From assembly GCA_031259345.1 (NCBI GenBank), contig JAIRLQ010000397.1, positions 1 through 7,074 on the forward strand: 7,074 nucleotides of DNA, given 5' to 3'. Made by a program: the position numbers and the translations under genes. This DNA comes from Treponema sp. (lineage in GTDB: Bacteria > Spirochaetota > Spirochaetia > Treponematales > Breznakiellaceae). The notes beneath the pieces were generated by a model. The model searched no databases. It was given only the letters and a program-made list of their open reading frames with translations, and was not told the origin of the DNA. Within the stretch, counting starts at the first letter, position 1. Each line of letters begins with the position of its first letter. Below, one piece after another: positions 1-5,829 of this stretch.

Positions 1-85
1 ATTTGGCCGGTGCAACAGGCTGCCCGTGTACTGCATAGGGAATTGCCTTCGTCCGGGGCTCGTATGCTTTTTCCCCGAATGCCGA

Positions 86-91
86 TATAAT
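86..91 (+). promoter_or_regulatory. Possible -10 element (TATAAT) just upstream of the spiro-SPASM gene
   Basis: A perfect TATAAT lies 7 nt before the ATG at 99, within an AT-rich stretch (85-98) that contrasts with the GC-rich surroundings. A start of transcription about 7 nt downstream would fall at or next to the A of the ATG, giving a leaderless or nearly leaderless mRNA. This fits the absence of any Shine-Dalgarno sequence before the ATG. Against it, no recognisable -35 box (at most 2 of 6 matches at 15-18 nt spacing) and no extended -10 TGn is visible. The rest of 1-98 holds no gene that I can support. Confidence 0.27.
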
Positions 92-98
92 AAATAAT

Positions 99-1658
99 AT
101 GAAGGCTCTTTCGGTTTTATATGCCGGCGCTTTGGCGCCCGAAGCTTTTGCGCCTGTCCCCGGGGCGGGCGGTAAAAGCGCCTTTGCCCTGGCGCTGGAA
201 AAGGCCGGGCAGTTTCCCGGAACTTCAAAGCTGGTCCTTTTGGGGGCTGGCGATACGGAGTACCGGGGCGCCCCTCCTGAATCCGGCAGCTTTGCCATAA
301 TCAGACAGACTGAATGGAAGAAGTCGTCGCTTTTGGAACAGCTTGCCCGCTTGTCCGCCGGGTATGATTTTGCCTATTATGCCTGGGCCGACTGCCCCTT
401 CCTGGACCCCGTCCTGGCGGGTAAGGAGGCCGGGCGGCATCTGGCCTATGCCGCCGAATATTCCTATGCCGACGGCTGGCCCTATGGCTTTGCCCCGGAG
501 CTTCTTTCCCCGGGTACGGCGGCGATACTCTCTAAAATACTTGGCGGCGATGACGGCCCCGTAGAACGGGACTCAATCTTTCAGGTTTTGCAAAAGGACA
601 TAAACTCTTTCGACATAGAAACCGAAATCGCACCCGTGGATTTAAGGCTTTACCGCCTTACCCTGGCCGCGGATTCAAAGCGGAACCTTCTTCTTGCCGG
701 GCGTCTTATGGAAGCGGGCCTAAAGGGCGCCGGGGATATTGGGGAGCTTATCGAAAAGAAACCCGGCCTTTTGCGCAGCCTGCCGGCTTTTTTCCCCGTT
801 CAGGTTTTTTCCCGCTGTCCCCAGTCCTGTTCCCTGTGCCCGTACCCCCGTTTTGGGGGCGAAACCGGCAATGCCGGTGAAGCAATGGGCGTGGAAAAGT
901 TTACAACCCTTCTGGATAAAATCATTGCCTTTTCGGGCGACGGGGTTATCGACCTTTCCCTGTGGGGCGAGCTTTCCCTTCACCCCCAAAAGATCGAAAT
1001 CGCGGGCGCGGTTTTGGACAGAAAGGAACTTTCCCTGGTAATAGAAACATCGGGTTTGGGCTGGAAGGAAAGCGAGCTTGAATGTCTTGCGGAAAAAGCC
1101 GCGGCCTCTCCAAAACGGACGAACAGTCTTTGCCCGGATCCCCTGTCGTGGATAGTTTCACTTGACGCCGCAAACCCCGAACGCTACAGGGAAGTCCGGG
1201 GGGCAGGTTTTGCCGAAGCGTCCGGGTGCGCAAAAAAACTTTCGGCTCTTTTTCCCGCTTCCCTTTATGTGCAGGCGTTAAGGGTACAGGGCGCCGAGGA
1301 TGATATCGAGCAATTTTACCGTTACTGGAATTCCCAAAGCGGAGCCCGGGTAATTATTCAAAAATACGACAATTTTTGCGGCGCCCTGCCTCAGCTTGAA
1401 GCCACGGATCTTTCGCCCCTAAAGCGGCAGCCCTGCTGGCATATCATGCGGGACATGCCGGTGCTTCTTGACGGCTCCGTCCCTTTCTGCCGGGAAGATC
1501 TTGCGGCGCTCAAAACGGGGGGCGCCCCGGGAAATGTGTTTTCAGGCCCGCTTGAAGAAATATGGGAGCGCTCTTCCGCTCTTTACCTGGAACATGCCCG
1601 CTCTGTTTATCCGGGAATCTGTAAAGAATGTGATGAATACTATACCTACAACTTTTAA
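99..1658 (+). CDS. spiro-SPASM protein: nucleotidyltransferase-like N-terminus + radical SAM + SPASM/Twitch
   Basis: Predicted cytoplasmic iron-sulfur radical SAM enzyme of the spiro-SPASM type; substrate unknown. The first ~200 residues resemble a cytidylyltransferase/NTP-transferase fold: the ADCPFLDP segment (residues 97-104) is the counterpart of the GDxPF motif. However, the usual N-terminal Gly-rich RxPGK nucleotide loop is not recognisable, so this half may be non-catalytic. The radical SAM cluster motif CX3CX2C is C240, C244, C247, followed by WGE (289-291) and VSLDA (353-357). The C-terminus has CX12GX4C (C446, G459, C464) and CX2C (C508, C511), enough for one auxiliary iron-sulfur cluster. 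Only 8 residues follow the last Cys. The ATG at 99 is chosen because an in-frame TAG lies at 36-38 and no ATG/GTG/TTG occurs between. It is first in a four-gene operon with glycosyltransferase and sugar-activation genes, so a glycan-related or glycoprotein-related role is inferred. The family is confident from architecture; the function is not. Confidence 0.88.
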   Translation: MKALSVLYAGALAPEAFAPVPGAGGKSAFALALEKAGQFPGTSKLVLLGAGDTEYRGAPPESGSFAIIRQTEWKKSSLLEQLARLSAGYDFAYYAWADCPFLDPVLAGKEAGRHLAYAAEYSYADGWPYGFAPELLSPGTAAILSKILGGDDGPVERDSIFQVLQKDINSFDIETEIAPVDLRLYRLTLAADSKRNLLLAGRLMEAGLKGAGDIGELIEKKPGLLRSLPAFFPVQVFSRCPQSCSLCPYPRFGGETGNAGEAMGVEKFTTLLDKIIAFSGDGVIDLSLWGELSLHPQKIEIAGAVLDRKELSLVIETSGLGWKESELECLAEKAAASPKRTNSLCPDPLSWIVSLDAANPERYREVRGAGFAEASGCAKKLSALFPASLYVQALRVQGAEDDIEQFYRYWNSQSGARVIIQKYDNFCGALPQLEATDLSPLKRQPCWHIMRDMPVLLDGSVPFCREDLAALKTGGAPGNVFSGPLEEIWERSSALYLEHARSVYPGICKECDEYYTYNF

Positions 1659-2604
1659 CGGCGGCCTCTATTCCTATACTGCCATAGGCGGCGGCGAAAG
1701 GCAGGGGGATGGAGGGCTGTCCGCGGTAATTCTTAACCGGGGCGAGCGGGTAAGCCGGTTTTCTCTTTTTGAAGAGCTTGCCAAGGCGTCTTTTGACCGG
1801 GTGATTTCGATAGAGGGGACAAAGAAGCGCTTTGATACCGACGCGCTTTTTGCTTCTTTTCCGTTTGTGCGCTTTATTCTGTTAAAAGAAAACCTGAACG
1901 CCGGGGAAGAAATCAACCTGGCGGTTTCCGAGCTTTCCGGCGGGCTCTTTTTTGTGCTGTGGAACGATCTTAAGATCTTGCGCGGGGGCGCGGCCGGCCG
2001 TATGGCCAAAATAAAAAACGCCCATTCCCGGCTTTGTACAGTTCCCGTAATTCAGGATTGCCGTTTTGAAACTATCCCCACTCTAACTTCCCCGGTATTG
2101 ATTCGGGGAAAGGCGGGTACCCTTCCCTTTGCGCCCCAGGCGGACGGGCAGGAGACCATCTTTCCTTTTGACGGGGTCGGCATTTACGACAGGGAACGCT
2201 TTATCCGTCTGGGCGGTTTTGACAGCACTATCAAGAACTTTCACTGGCAGCTTATGGACTTGGGGTTCCGTGCCCGGCTGTGGGGCGAAACGATTGTATC
2301 GACATTGCAGGTAAAGCTTTCTTACGAAGGAACTGTGCCCCAGTCCGATTCAACGCTGAATGGGGATTACCGCCGCTTTTATCTTAAAAACCTCGCGCCG
2401 GTCTTTCGGGGTGAGTATGCTAATTTGCCCCTGCGCCGGTTTCCCGGTTTTTTAAAATGCTCCCGGCTGGACTTGTATTCCGCCTGGGAAGAATTTGCCG
2501 AAGCCCGCCGCTGGATTGCGGAAACCGGGCGCCATTTCTGCCGCGATTTCCGGGCGGTTCTTGATTCCTGGGAGTACGGGGGCGCGCGGGGCGGGGATTT
2601 ATAA
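1633..2604 (+). CDS. Divergent GT-A/family 2-like glycosyltransferase
   Basis: Probable soluble sugar transferase of 323 residues; donor and acceptor unknown. The middle and C-terminal half show family 2-like signatures: FDGVGIYDRERFIRLGGFD (residues 179-197), where an aromatic/GGFD segment normally follows the acceptor site, then MDLGFRARLWGE (208-219), matching the D-hydrophobic-GFRxRLWG pattern common in these enzymes. In place of the usual DXD metal motif there is FFVLWND (106-112), so metal binding is uncertain. No transmembrane segment is visible. An open frame extends upstream to an ATG at 1468, but that stretch only shadows the preceding gene. The ATG at 1633 is preferred because the recognisable protein begins soon after it. 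It overlaps the spiro-SPASM gene by 26 nt and has only a weak AAAG ribosome-binding sequence, so translational coupling is likely. The glycosyltransferase call is moderate; an enzymatically inactive relative is possible. Confidence 0.75.
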   Translation: MNTIPTTFNGGLYSYTAIGGGERQGDGGLSAVILNRGERVSRFSLFEELAKASFDRVISIEGTKKRFDTDALFASFPFVRFILLKENLNAGEEINLAVSELSGGLFFVLWNDLKILRGGAAGRMAKIKNAHSRLCTVPVIQDCRFETIPTLTSPVLIRGKAGTLPFAPQADGQETIFPFDGVGIYDRERFIRLGGFDSTIKNFHWQLMDLGFRARLWGETIVSTLQVKLSYEGTVPQSDSTLNGDYRRFYLKNLAPVFRGEYANLPLRRFPGFLKCSRLDLYSAWEEFAEARRWIAETGRHFCRDFRAVLDSWEYGGARGGDL

Positions 2605-2607
2605 AGC

Positions 2608-3321
2608 ATGACCGCGTTGATTTTACAGGCCCGCCTTGATTCAAGCCGCCTTCCGGGTAAAAGCCTTTTGCCCCTGGGCCTTGAGAACCCGCCCGCAAGG
2701 CCTCTTGTTTTTAGGGTGATGGAGGCCCTTGCCGGTATTGCCTGCGATATAAAAATATTGGCGTGCCCCAAAGACTGCAAAAAGGCTTTTTTGCCTTTGG
2801 CGGAGGAAGCGGGCTTTGATCTCTTTATTGGCCCCAAAGATGATGTGCTTGCCCGCTATTGCGGGGCAGTCGAATATTACAAGATCGACAGGGTTTTAAG
2901 GGCTACCGGGGATAATCCCTTTGTGTTTACCGATGCCGCCAATACCCTGGAGGGGGAAGCGCTGGCGCGCAATGCCGATTACGCGGTCTATGCGGGCATA
3001 CCCCACGGCACGGGAGTAAATTGCGTTTCCGCCGAGGCCTTGCTCCGGGCCGGGCGGGAGGCCGAAACCGCTTTTGACCGGGAGCATGTGTGCCCGTATC
3101 TTTACAGCCGCCCGGAGCTTTTTCGCCTGCACCTGCCCCTGGCGCCCCTTTGCTGGCAGGGGCCAAAACTTAACTGTACCGTAGATACCGAAGAAGATTA
3201 CAGGCGGGCCAATGCCCTGTACGCCGCCCTGCCTCCTGCCGTCCGGAATAAAGGTGAATATGTTGTTGCCGCCTGCCGCAAAATTGCGGGCTTTGGCAAA
3301 GACCCCGGAGCCCCCGGGTGA
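2608..3321 (+). CDS. SpsF-like cytidylyltransferase (CMP-sugar synthetase family)
   Basis: Predicted to activate a sugar or sugar acid by forming a CMP- (or other nucleotide-) sugar, as in the SpsF/PseF/NeuA/KdsB superfamily; cytoplasmic. The N-terminal nucleotide-binding loop is intact: LILQARLDSSRLPGKSLLPL (residues 4-23), with the conserved QAR, SSRLPGK and following PL. RATGDNPF (98-105) is the metal/nucleotide motif, and LNCTVDTEEDY (188-198) is the typical C-terminal LTvDtxeDy segment. At 237 residues it has the normal length of the family. The ATG at 2608 follows the glycosyltransferase stop by 3 nt, with a GGGGAT ribosome-binding-like sequence at 2593-2598. Its stop overlaps the next start (GTGA, 3318-3321), where an SpsG-like domain begins; SpsF-SpsG adjacency is a known arrangement in spore-coat and nonulosonic sugar loci. 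The exact substrate cannot be told from sequence. Confidence 0.88.
   Translation: MTALILQARLDSSRLPGKSLLPLGLENPPARPLVFRVMEALAGIACDIKILACPKDCKKAFLPLAEEAGFDLFIGPKDDVLARYCGAVEYYKIDRVLRATGDNPFVFTDAANTLEGEALARNADYAVYAGIPHGTGVNCVSAEALLRAGREAETAFDREHVCPYLYSRPELFRLHLPLAPLCWQGPKLNCTVDTEEDYRRANALYAALPPAVRNKGEYVVAACRKIAGFGKDPGAPG
3306..3310 (+). promoter_or_regulatory. Ribosome binding site supporting the GTG start at 3318
   Basis: CGGAG lies 7 nt before the GTG at 3318-3320, inside the end of the SpsF-like gene. Together with the GTGA start/stop overlap, it supports GTG as the true start and suggests coupled translation of the two genes. Confidence 0.5.
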
Positions 3322-5141
3322 AAGGCCCGATCCTGTGCGTTCCCTGTGTGGAAAAGGGCAGGGGAGGGGGGCACCTTGCCCGCATGGCCTTCCTTGTAGA
3401 GGCGCTGGAACGGAAAGGCCGCGAAGCCCGCCTTTACATCCCCGCTTCCCAAACGGATGAAATCCTGGTAAAGCTTAAAACCCTCTCGCCCGGCTTTGAT
3501 CCCCAATGGCTTATTGGCCGGGACCCGCTGCCCGTTCCCCGCTTTATAGTGCTGGATAATTTTAAAAGTTCCAAAGCCCAACTTAAAAAGTGGGCCCGCA
3601 TGGGTCCTGTTATCGGGATAGACGAAGGCGGCCGTTGGCGCGGCAGTTTTGATTTCCTTGTGGATCTTTTACCCGGCCTTTCCCAAAAGCCCCCTAATAT
3701 CCTGGCGGTGAATCTTCTTCCGCTGCCCGGAGCAAGGCGGCGGTCTTTTTGTATTGCGGAGGAACGGCCCCTTACGGTTTTAATCAGTTTTGGCGCCGAA
3801 GACAAGGCCGGGCTTGGGGAAGCCTGCGTCAAAGAACTTAAGGGGGCTGTCCGGGAAGCCGGTTACTTTTCGGACGGCCCCGCTCAGCCCAATATCAAAG
3901 TTGTTGCAAAAAAGATTCCCAATTTGCGGGAACATTTGGCGGAATACGATGTGGTGGTAAGCCATTACGGGCTTACGGCTTTTGAAGCAATATATGCCAG
4001 GGTTCCGGTTGTTTTGCTTTCCCCCGGCGCGTACCACGAAAAACTTGCCCTGGCCGCGGGCTTTGTCTCTTTGGGGATAGGGAAAAAAGCCGCCCGGCGC
4101 CTCTCTTCCCTGCTTGCTTTGCCCTTTTTGGAAAAGGTACGCGAAAGCTGCGAAGCTGTTGCTTCCCGCTACGGCCTTGAAGAAAACCAAAGCCAAAGCC
4201 TTGCGGATTATGTTTCCGCTGTAGAACCGCTCCCCGGCCCGGCGGTTTTTCCGCGCTTTGGAGCGGGGCGGGTAATCGCGCGTTTTACGGATCGTACATA
4301 CCGCCGCCTTAACGGCGGCATTATCAGCATGAGCCGCCTTGGCCCGCCGCCAATTGAATACGCAAAAGATTATTTCTTTGCGGATTATAAAAAGCAATAC
4401 GGCAAAACCTATCTTGAGGATTTTCCTTCCCTGGTGGAGACGGGAAAAAGGCGGCTGGGCATTATTAAAAAGCTGCTGGGAAAGACATTTGCCGCGCCGG
4501 GTTTATTGGATATTGGCTGCGCCTACGGCCCTTTCCTTGCCGCCGCCAGGGAAGAAGGCTTTGTTCCCTTTGGCCTCGAGCCCGCGGAAGACGCCGCCCG
4601 CTATGTGCGGGAAGAATTGGGCATACCCTGCGCTTCGGGGTTTTTCCCCCAGGACCGGGGATTTTCCCAGCCGGGCACAAGCGCCCGGACCGCGTATGAC
4701 GTAGTTTCGTTGTGGTATGTAATTGAACACTTTACCGGCCCCGGCAGGGCGCTTGATGAAGCGTACCGCCTGCTTTCCACAGACGGCGTGCTCGCGTTTT
4801 CAACACCTTCATACTCCGGCATATCCGGCAAAAAATCGCTTGGCGGCTTTCTTAAAAACAGCCCCGCGGATCACCGGACCGTGTGGAACCCCTCTTCCGC
4901 GCGGCGCGTCCTTAAACTCCACGGCTTCCGTTTAAAGAAGATAGTTGTTTCGGGCCACCACCCGGAACGCTTCCCCCTTGTGGGTTCCTACCTTTTGGGG
5001 AAAAAAGGCAATCTGTACCACATCTTTCTGGCTATAAGCCGCCTTTTCCGCCTGGGCGATACCTTTGAGGCCTATGCGGTAAAGATGAAGCGGCCTTACG
5101 GGAGCGCCCCCGGCTTTAACTCGCTTAAATATTTCCGGTAA
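3318..5141 (+). CDS. Fusion: SpsG/PseG-like nucleotide-sugar enzyme + class I SAM methyltransferase
   Basis: Two-domain cytoplasmic protein of 607 residues. Residues 1-~300 resemble SpsG/PseG, GT-B-fold enzymes that hydrolyse or transfer from UDP-sugars: the GRGGGHLAR loop (14-22) carries the His (H19) at the position of the PseG catalytic His, SFGAED (157-162) matches the SFGGxD segment, and SHYGLTAFEAIYARVPV (215-231) is the UDP-binding region. Residues ~345-595 form a methyltransferase: a DYFFADYKKQYGKTYLEDF lead-in (351-369), LDIGCAYG SAM-binding motif I (397-404), acidic E421 after the second strand, and DVVSLWYVIEHF (461-472). Each part normally occurs as a separate protein, and no stop or frameshift separates them. 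The methyltransferase probably methylates the sugar handled by the first domain or by the SpsF-like neighbour. The GTG start overlaps the preceding stop by 4 nt. The 3' end overlaps the convergent DUF4130 gene by 46 bp. Both domain calls are firm; the reaction and substrate are inferred. Confidence 0.86.
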   Translation: MKGPILCVPCVEKGRGGGHLARMAFLVEALERKGREARLYIPASQTDEILVKLKTLSPGFDPQWLIGRDPLPVPRFIVLDNFKSSKAQLKKWARMGPVIGIDEGGRWRGSFDFLVDLLPGLSQKPPNILAVNLLPLPGARRRSFCIAEERPLTVLISFGAEDKAGLGEACVKELKGAVREAGYFSDGPAQPNIKVVAKKIPNLREHLAEYDVVVSHYGLTAFEAIYARVPVVLLSPGAYHEKLALAAGFVSLGIGKKAARRLSSLLALPFLEKVRESCEAVASRYGLEENQSQSLADYVSAVEPLPGPAVFPRFGAGRVIARFTDRTYRRLNGGIISMSRLGPPPIEYAKDYFFADYKKQYGKTYLEDFPSLVETGKRRLGIIKKLLGKTFAAPGLLDIGCAYGPFLAAAREEGFVPFGLEPAEDAARYVREELGIPCASGFFPQDRGFSQPGTSARTAYDVVSLWYVIEHFTGPGRALDEAYRLLSTDGVLAFSTPSYSGISGKKSLGGFLKNSPADHRTVWNPSSARRVLKLHGFRLKKIVVSGHHPERFPLVGSYLLGKKGNLYHIFLAISRLFRLGDTFEAYAVKMKRPYGSAPGFNSLKYFR

Positions 5142-5818
5142 CGTTCGGGCATGAACTGCTTTTGCAGCCTGGGGTTTTTCCGGCTTTCTATGTTGATTGC
5201 CCTGTGGTAGTCCCGCCAGATACCTTCCCAGGGGTCGGCCGCCGCGCCTGCCGGGGCCGCGCAAGCGCCTGCCGCCGTAGCGGCGCGGTGATGAAGGCGC
5301 GGGCCTTCTCCCGCCCGGCAGGAAAGAACAATGTTTCGCTTTTCGTCGATAATGGCCCAGGGAGCGCTTCCAAAGCGGGCGGCAAAATGTTCCGCAAGGA
5401 AGGGAAGGGTAAAGTGATCCGGCGCGCAGTAAGCGGTGTACACGCCCCCACAGTCCGGCGTAAAGCGCAAGAACCCGAACAAGCGATCCGTTTCCCTGTA
5501 CACTTTAAACGCCGCTTCCAGCACCGCCTTTACGCAGCGCTCCCCCCTGTCGGTAGCCGCCCGGTCCGCCGCTTCACGGGAAGCAAGCTGGGCCGCCTGT
5601 TTTGAAGGGGCGTTTCTTTCCGCTTCTCCCGCGCTGTCCAGTATGCGGCGGACAAAATCCGCTATTTCCCCCTGAATGGGCAGCTCGCTTGCCAGCGCCC
5701 TTACCACCGCGCTGTGCCCCTCTGCCGAAACTTCACACAGTTCCCTTAGCGCGGCCTCGTCAAGGGTAAAAGCGCCGGCAAAGCAGCCGGATATATCGCC
5801 CTCATCAAACAGATCCAT
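5096..5818 (-). CDS. TIGR03915/DUF4130-type putative DNA repair partner of a radical SAM protein
   Basis: Protein of 240 residues of the family found next to the radical SAM DNA modification/repair protein; no enzymatic activity is known to me. The C-terminal half carries the recognisable DUF4130 features (numbered from the GTG at 5821): VYRETDRLFGFLRF (107-120), VYTAYCAPDHFTLPFLAEHFAARFG (127-151), WAIIDEKRNIVL (155-166), then IWRDYHRAINIESRKNPRLQKQFMPERYRKYL (201-232). The N-terminal ~60 residues do not show the usual opening YDGxFxGhL pattern and look divergent. An Ala/Gly-rich linker (about 178-196) separates the two conserved C-terminal blocks. ATG at 5818 is preferred over GTG at 5821 because AGGGAG (5824-5829) is 5 nt before the ATG but only 2 nt before the GTG. 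It lies 9 nt downstream of the radical SAM gene, so the two are cotranscribed. Its 3' end overlaps the convergent methyltransferase fusion gene. Confidence 0.82.
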   Translation of the reverse strand: MDLFDEGDISGCFAGAFTLDEAALRELCEVSAEGHSAVVRALASELPIQGEIADFVRRILDSAGEAERNAPSKQAAQLASREAADRAATDRGERCVKAVLEAAFKVYRETDRLFGFLRFTPDCGGVYTAYCAPDHFTLPFLAEHFAARFGSAPWAIIDEKRNIVLSCRAGEGPRLHHRAATAAGACAAPAGAAADPWEGIWRDYHRAINIESRKNPRLQKQFMPERYRKYLSELKPGALP

Positions 5819-5823
5819 CACTT

Positions 5824-5829
5824 CTCCCT
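5824..5829 (-). promoter_or_regulatory. Ribosome binding site of the DUF4130 gene, overlapping the upstream stop
   Basis: On the minus strand AGGGAG runs from 5829 to 5824, and its first two bases are part of the TAG stop of the radical SAM gene (5830-5828). Its 5-nt spacing to the ATG at 5818 decides that start over the adjacent GTG, and the overlap with the stop codon suggests translational coupling. Confidence 0.65.

Noticed and set aside
2..97. Open plus-strand frame ending in TAA at 95-97, with five cysteines in 31 codons, possibly the tail of an upstream gene.
   Set aside because: Too short to recognise, a second frame is also open to 88-90, and nothing favours either as coding.
1468..1632. 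Upstream extension of the glycosyltransferase frame from an ATG at 1468.
   Set aside because: This part lies wholly within the SPASM-encoding region of the previous gene and reads as unstructured shadow sequence; the recognisable protein starts after the ATG at 1633.
2379..2837. A 152-codon minus-strand open frame across the glycosyltransferase/SpsF junction.
   Set aside because: Arg/Lys/Ser-rich shadow translation antisense to two genes with clear motifs; no ribosome site or recognisable domain.
3356..3376. G-rich run considered as a G-quadruplex near the start of the SpsG-methyltransferase gene.
   Set aside because: Only three runs of three or more G are cleanly separated, and the run is explained by codons for the conserved GRGGGH loop.
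4301..4318. Inverted repeat CCGCCG-6 nt-CGGCGG, a possible terminator or attenuator hairpin.
   Set aside because: It is inside the coding region at the domain linker, has no following T-run, and is easily formed by chance in GC-rich coding DNA.
3780..4397. A 205-codon open frame on the minus strand beneath the SpsG-methyltransferase gene.
   Set aside because: It is antisense to two recognisable domains, its predicted protein shows no family-like pattern, and GC-rich DNA with this codon bias produces long antisense frames.
5162..5605. A 147-codon plus-strand open frame opposite the DUF4130 gene.
   Set aside because: Antisense to the conserved DUF4130 blocks and low-complexity Arg/Ala/Pro composition.
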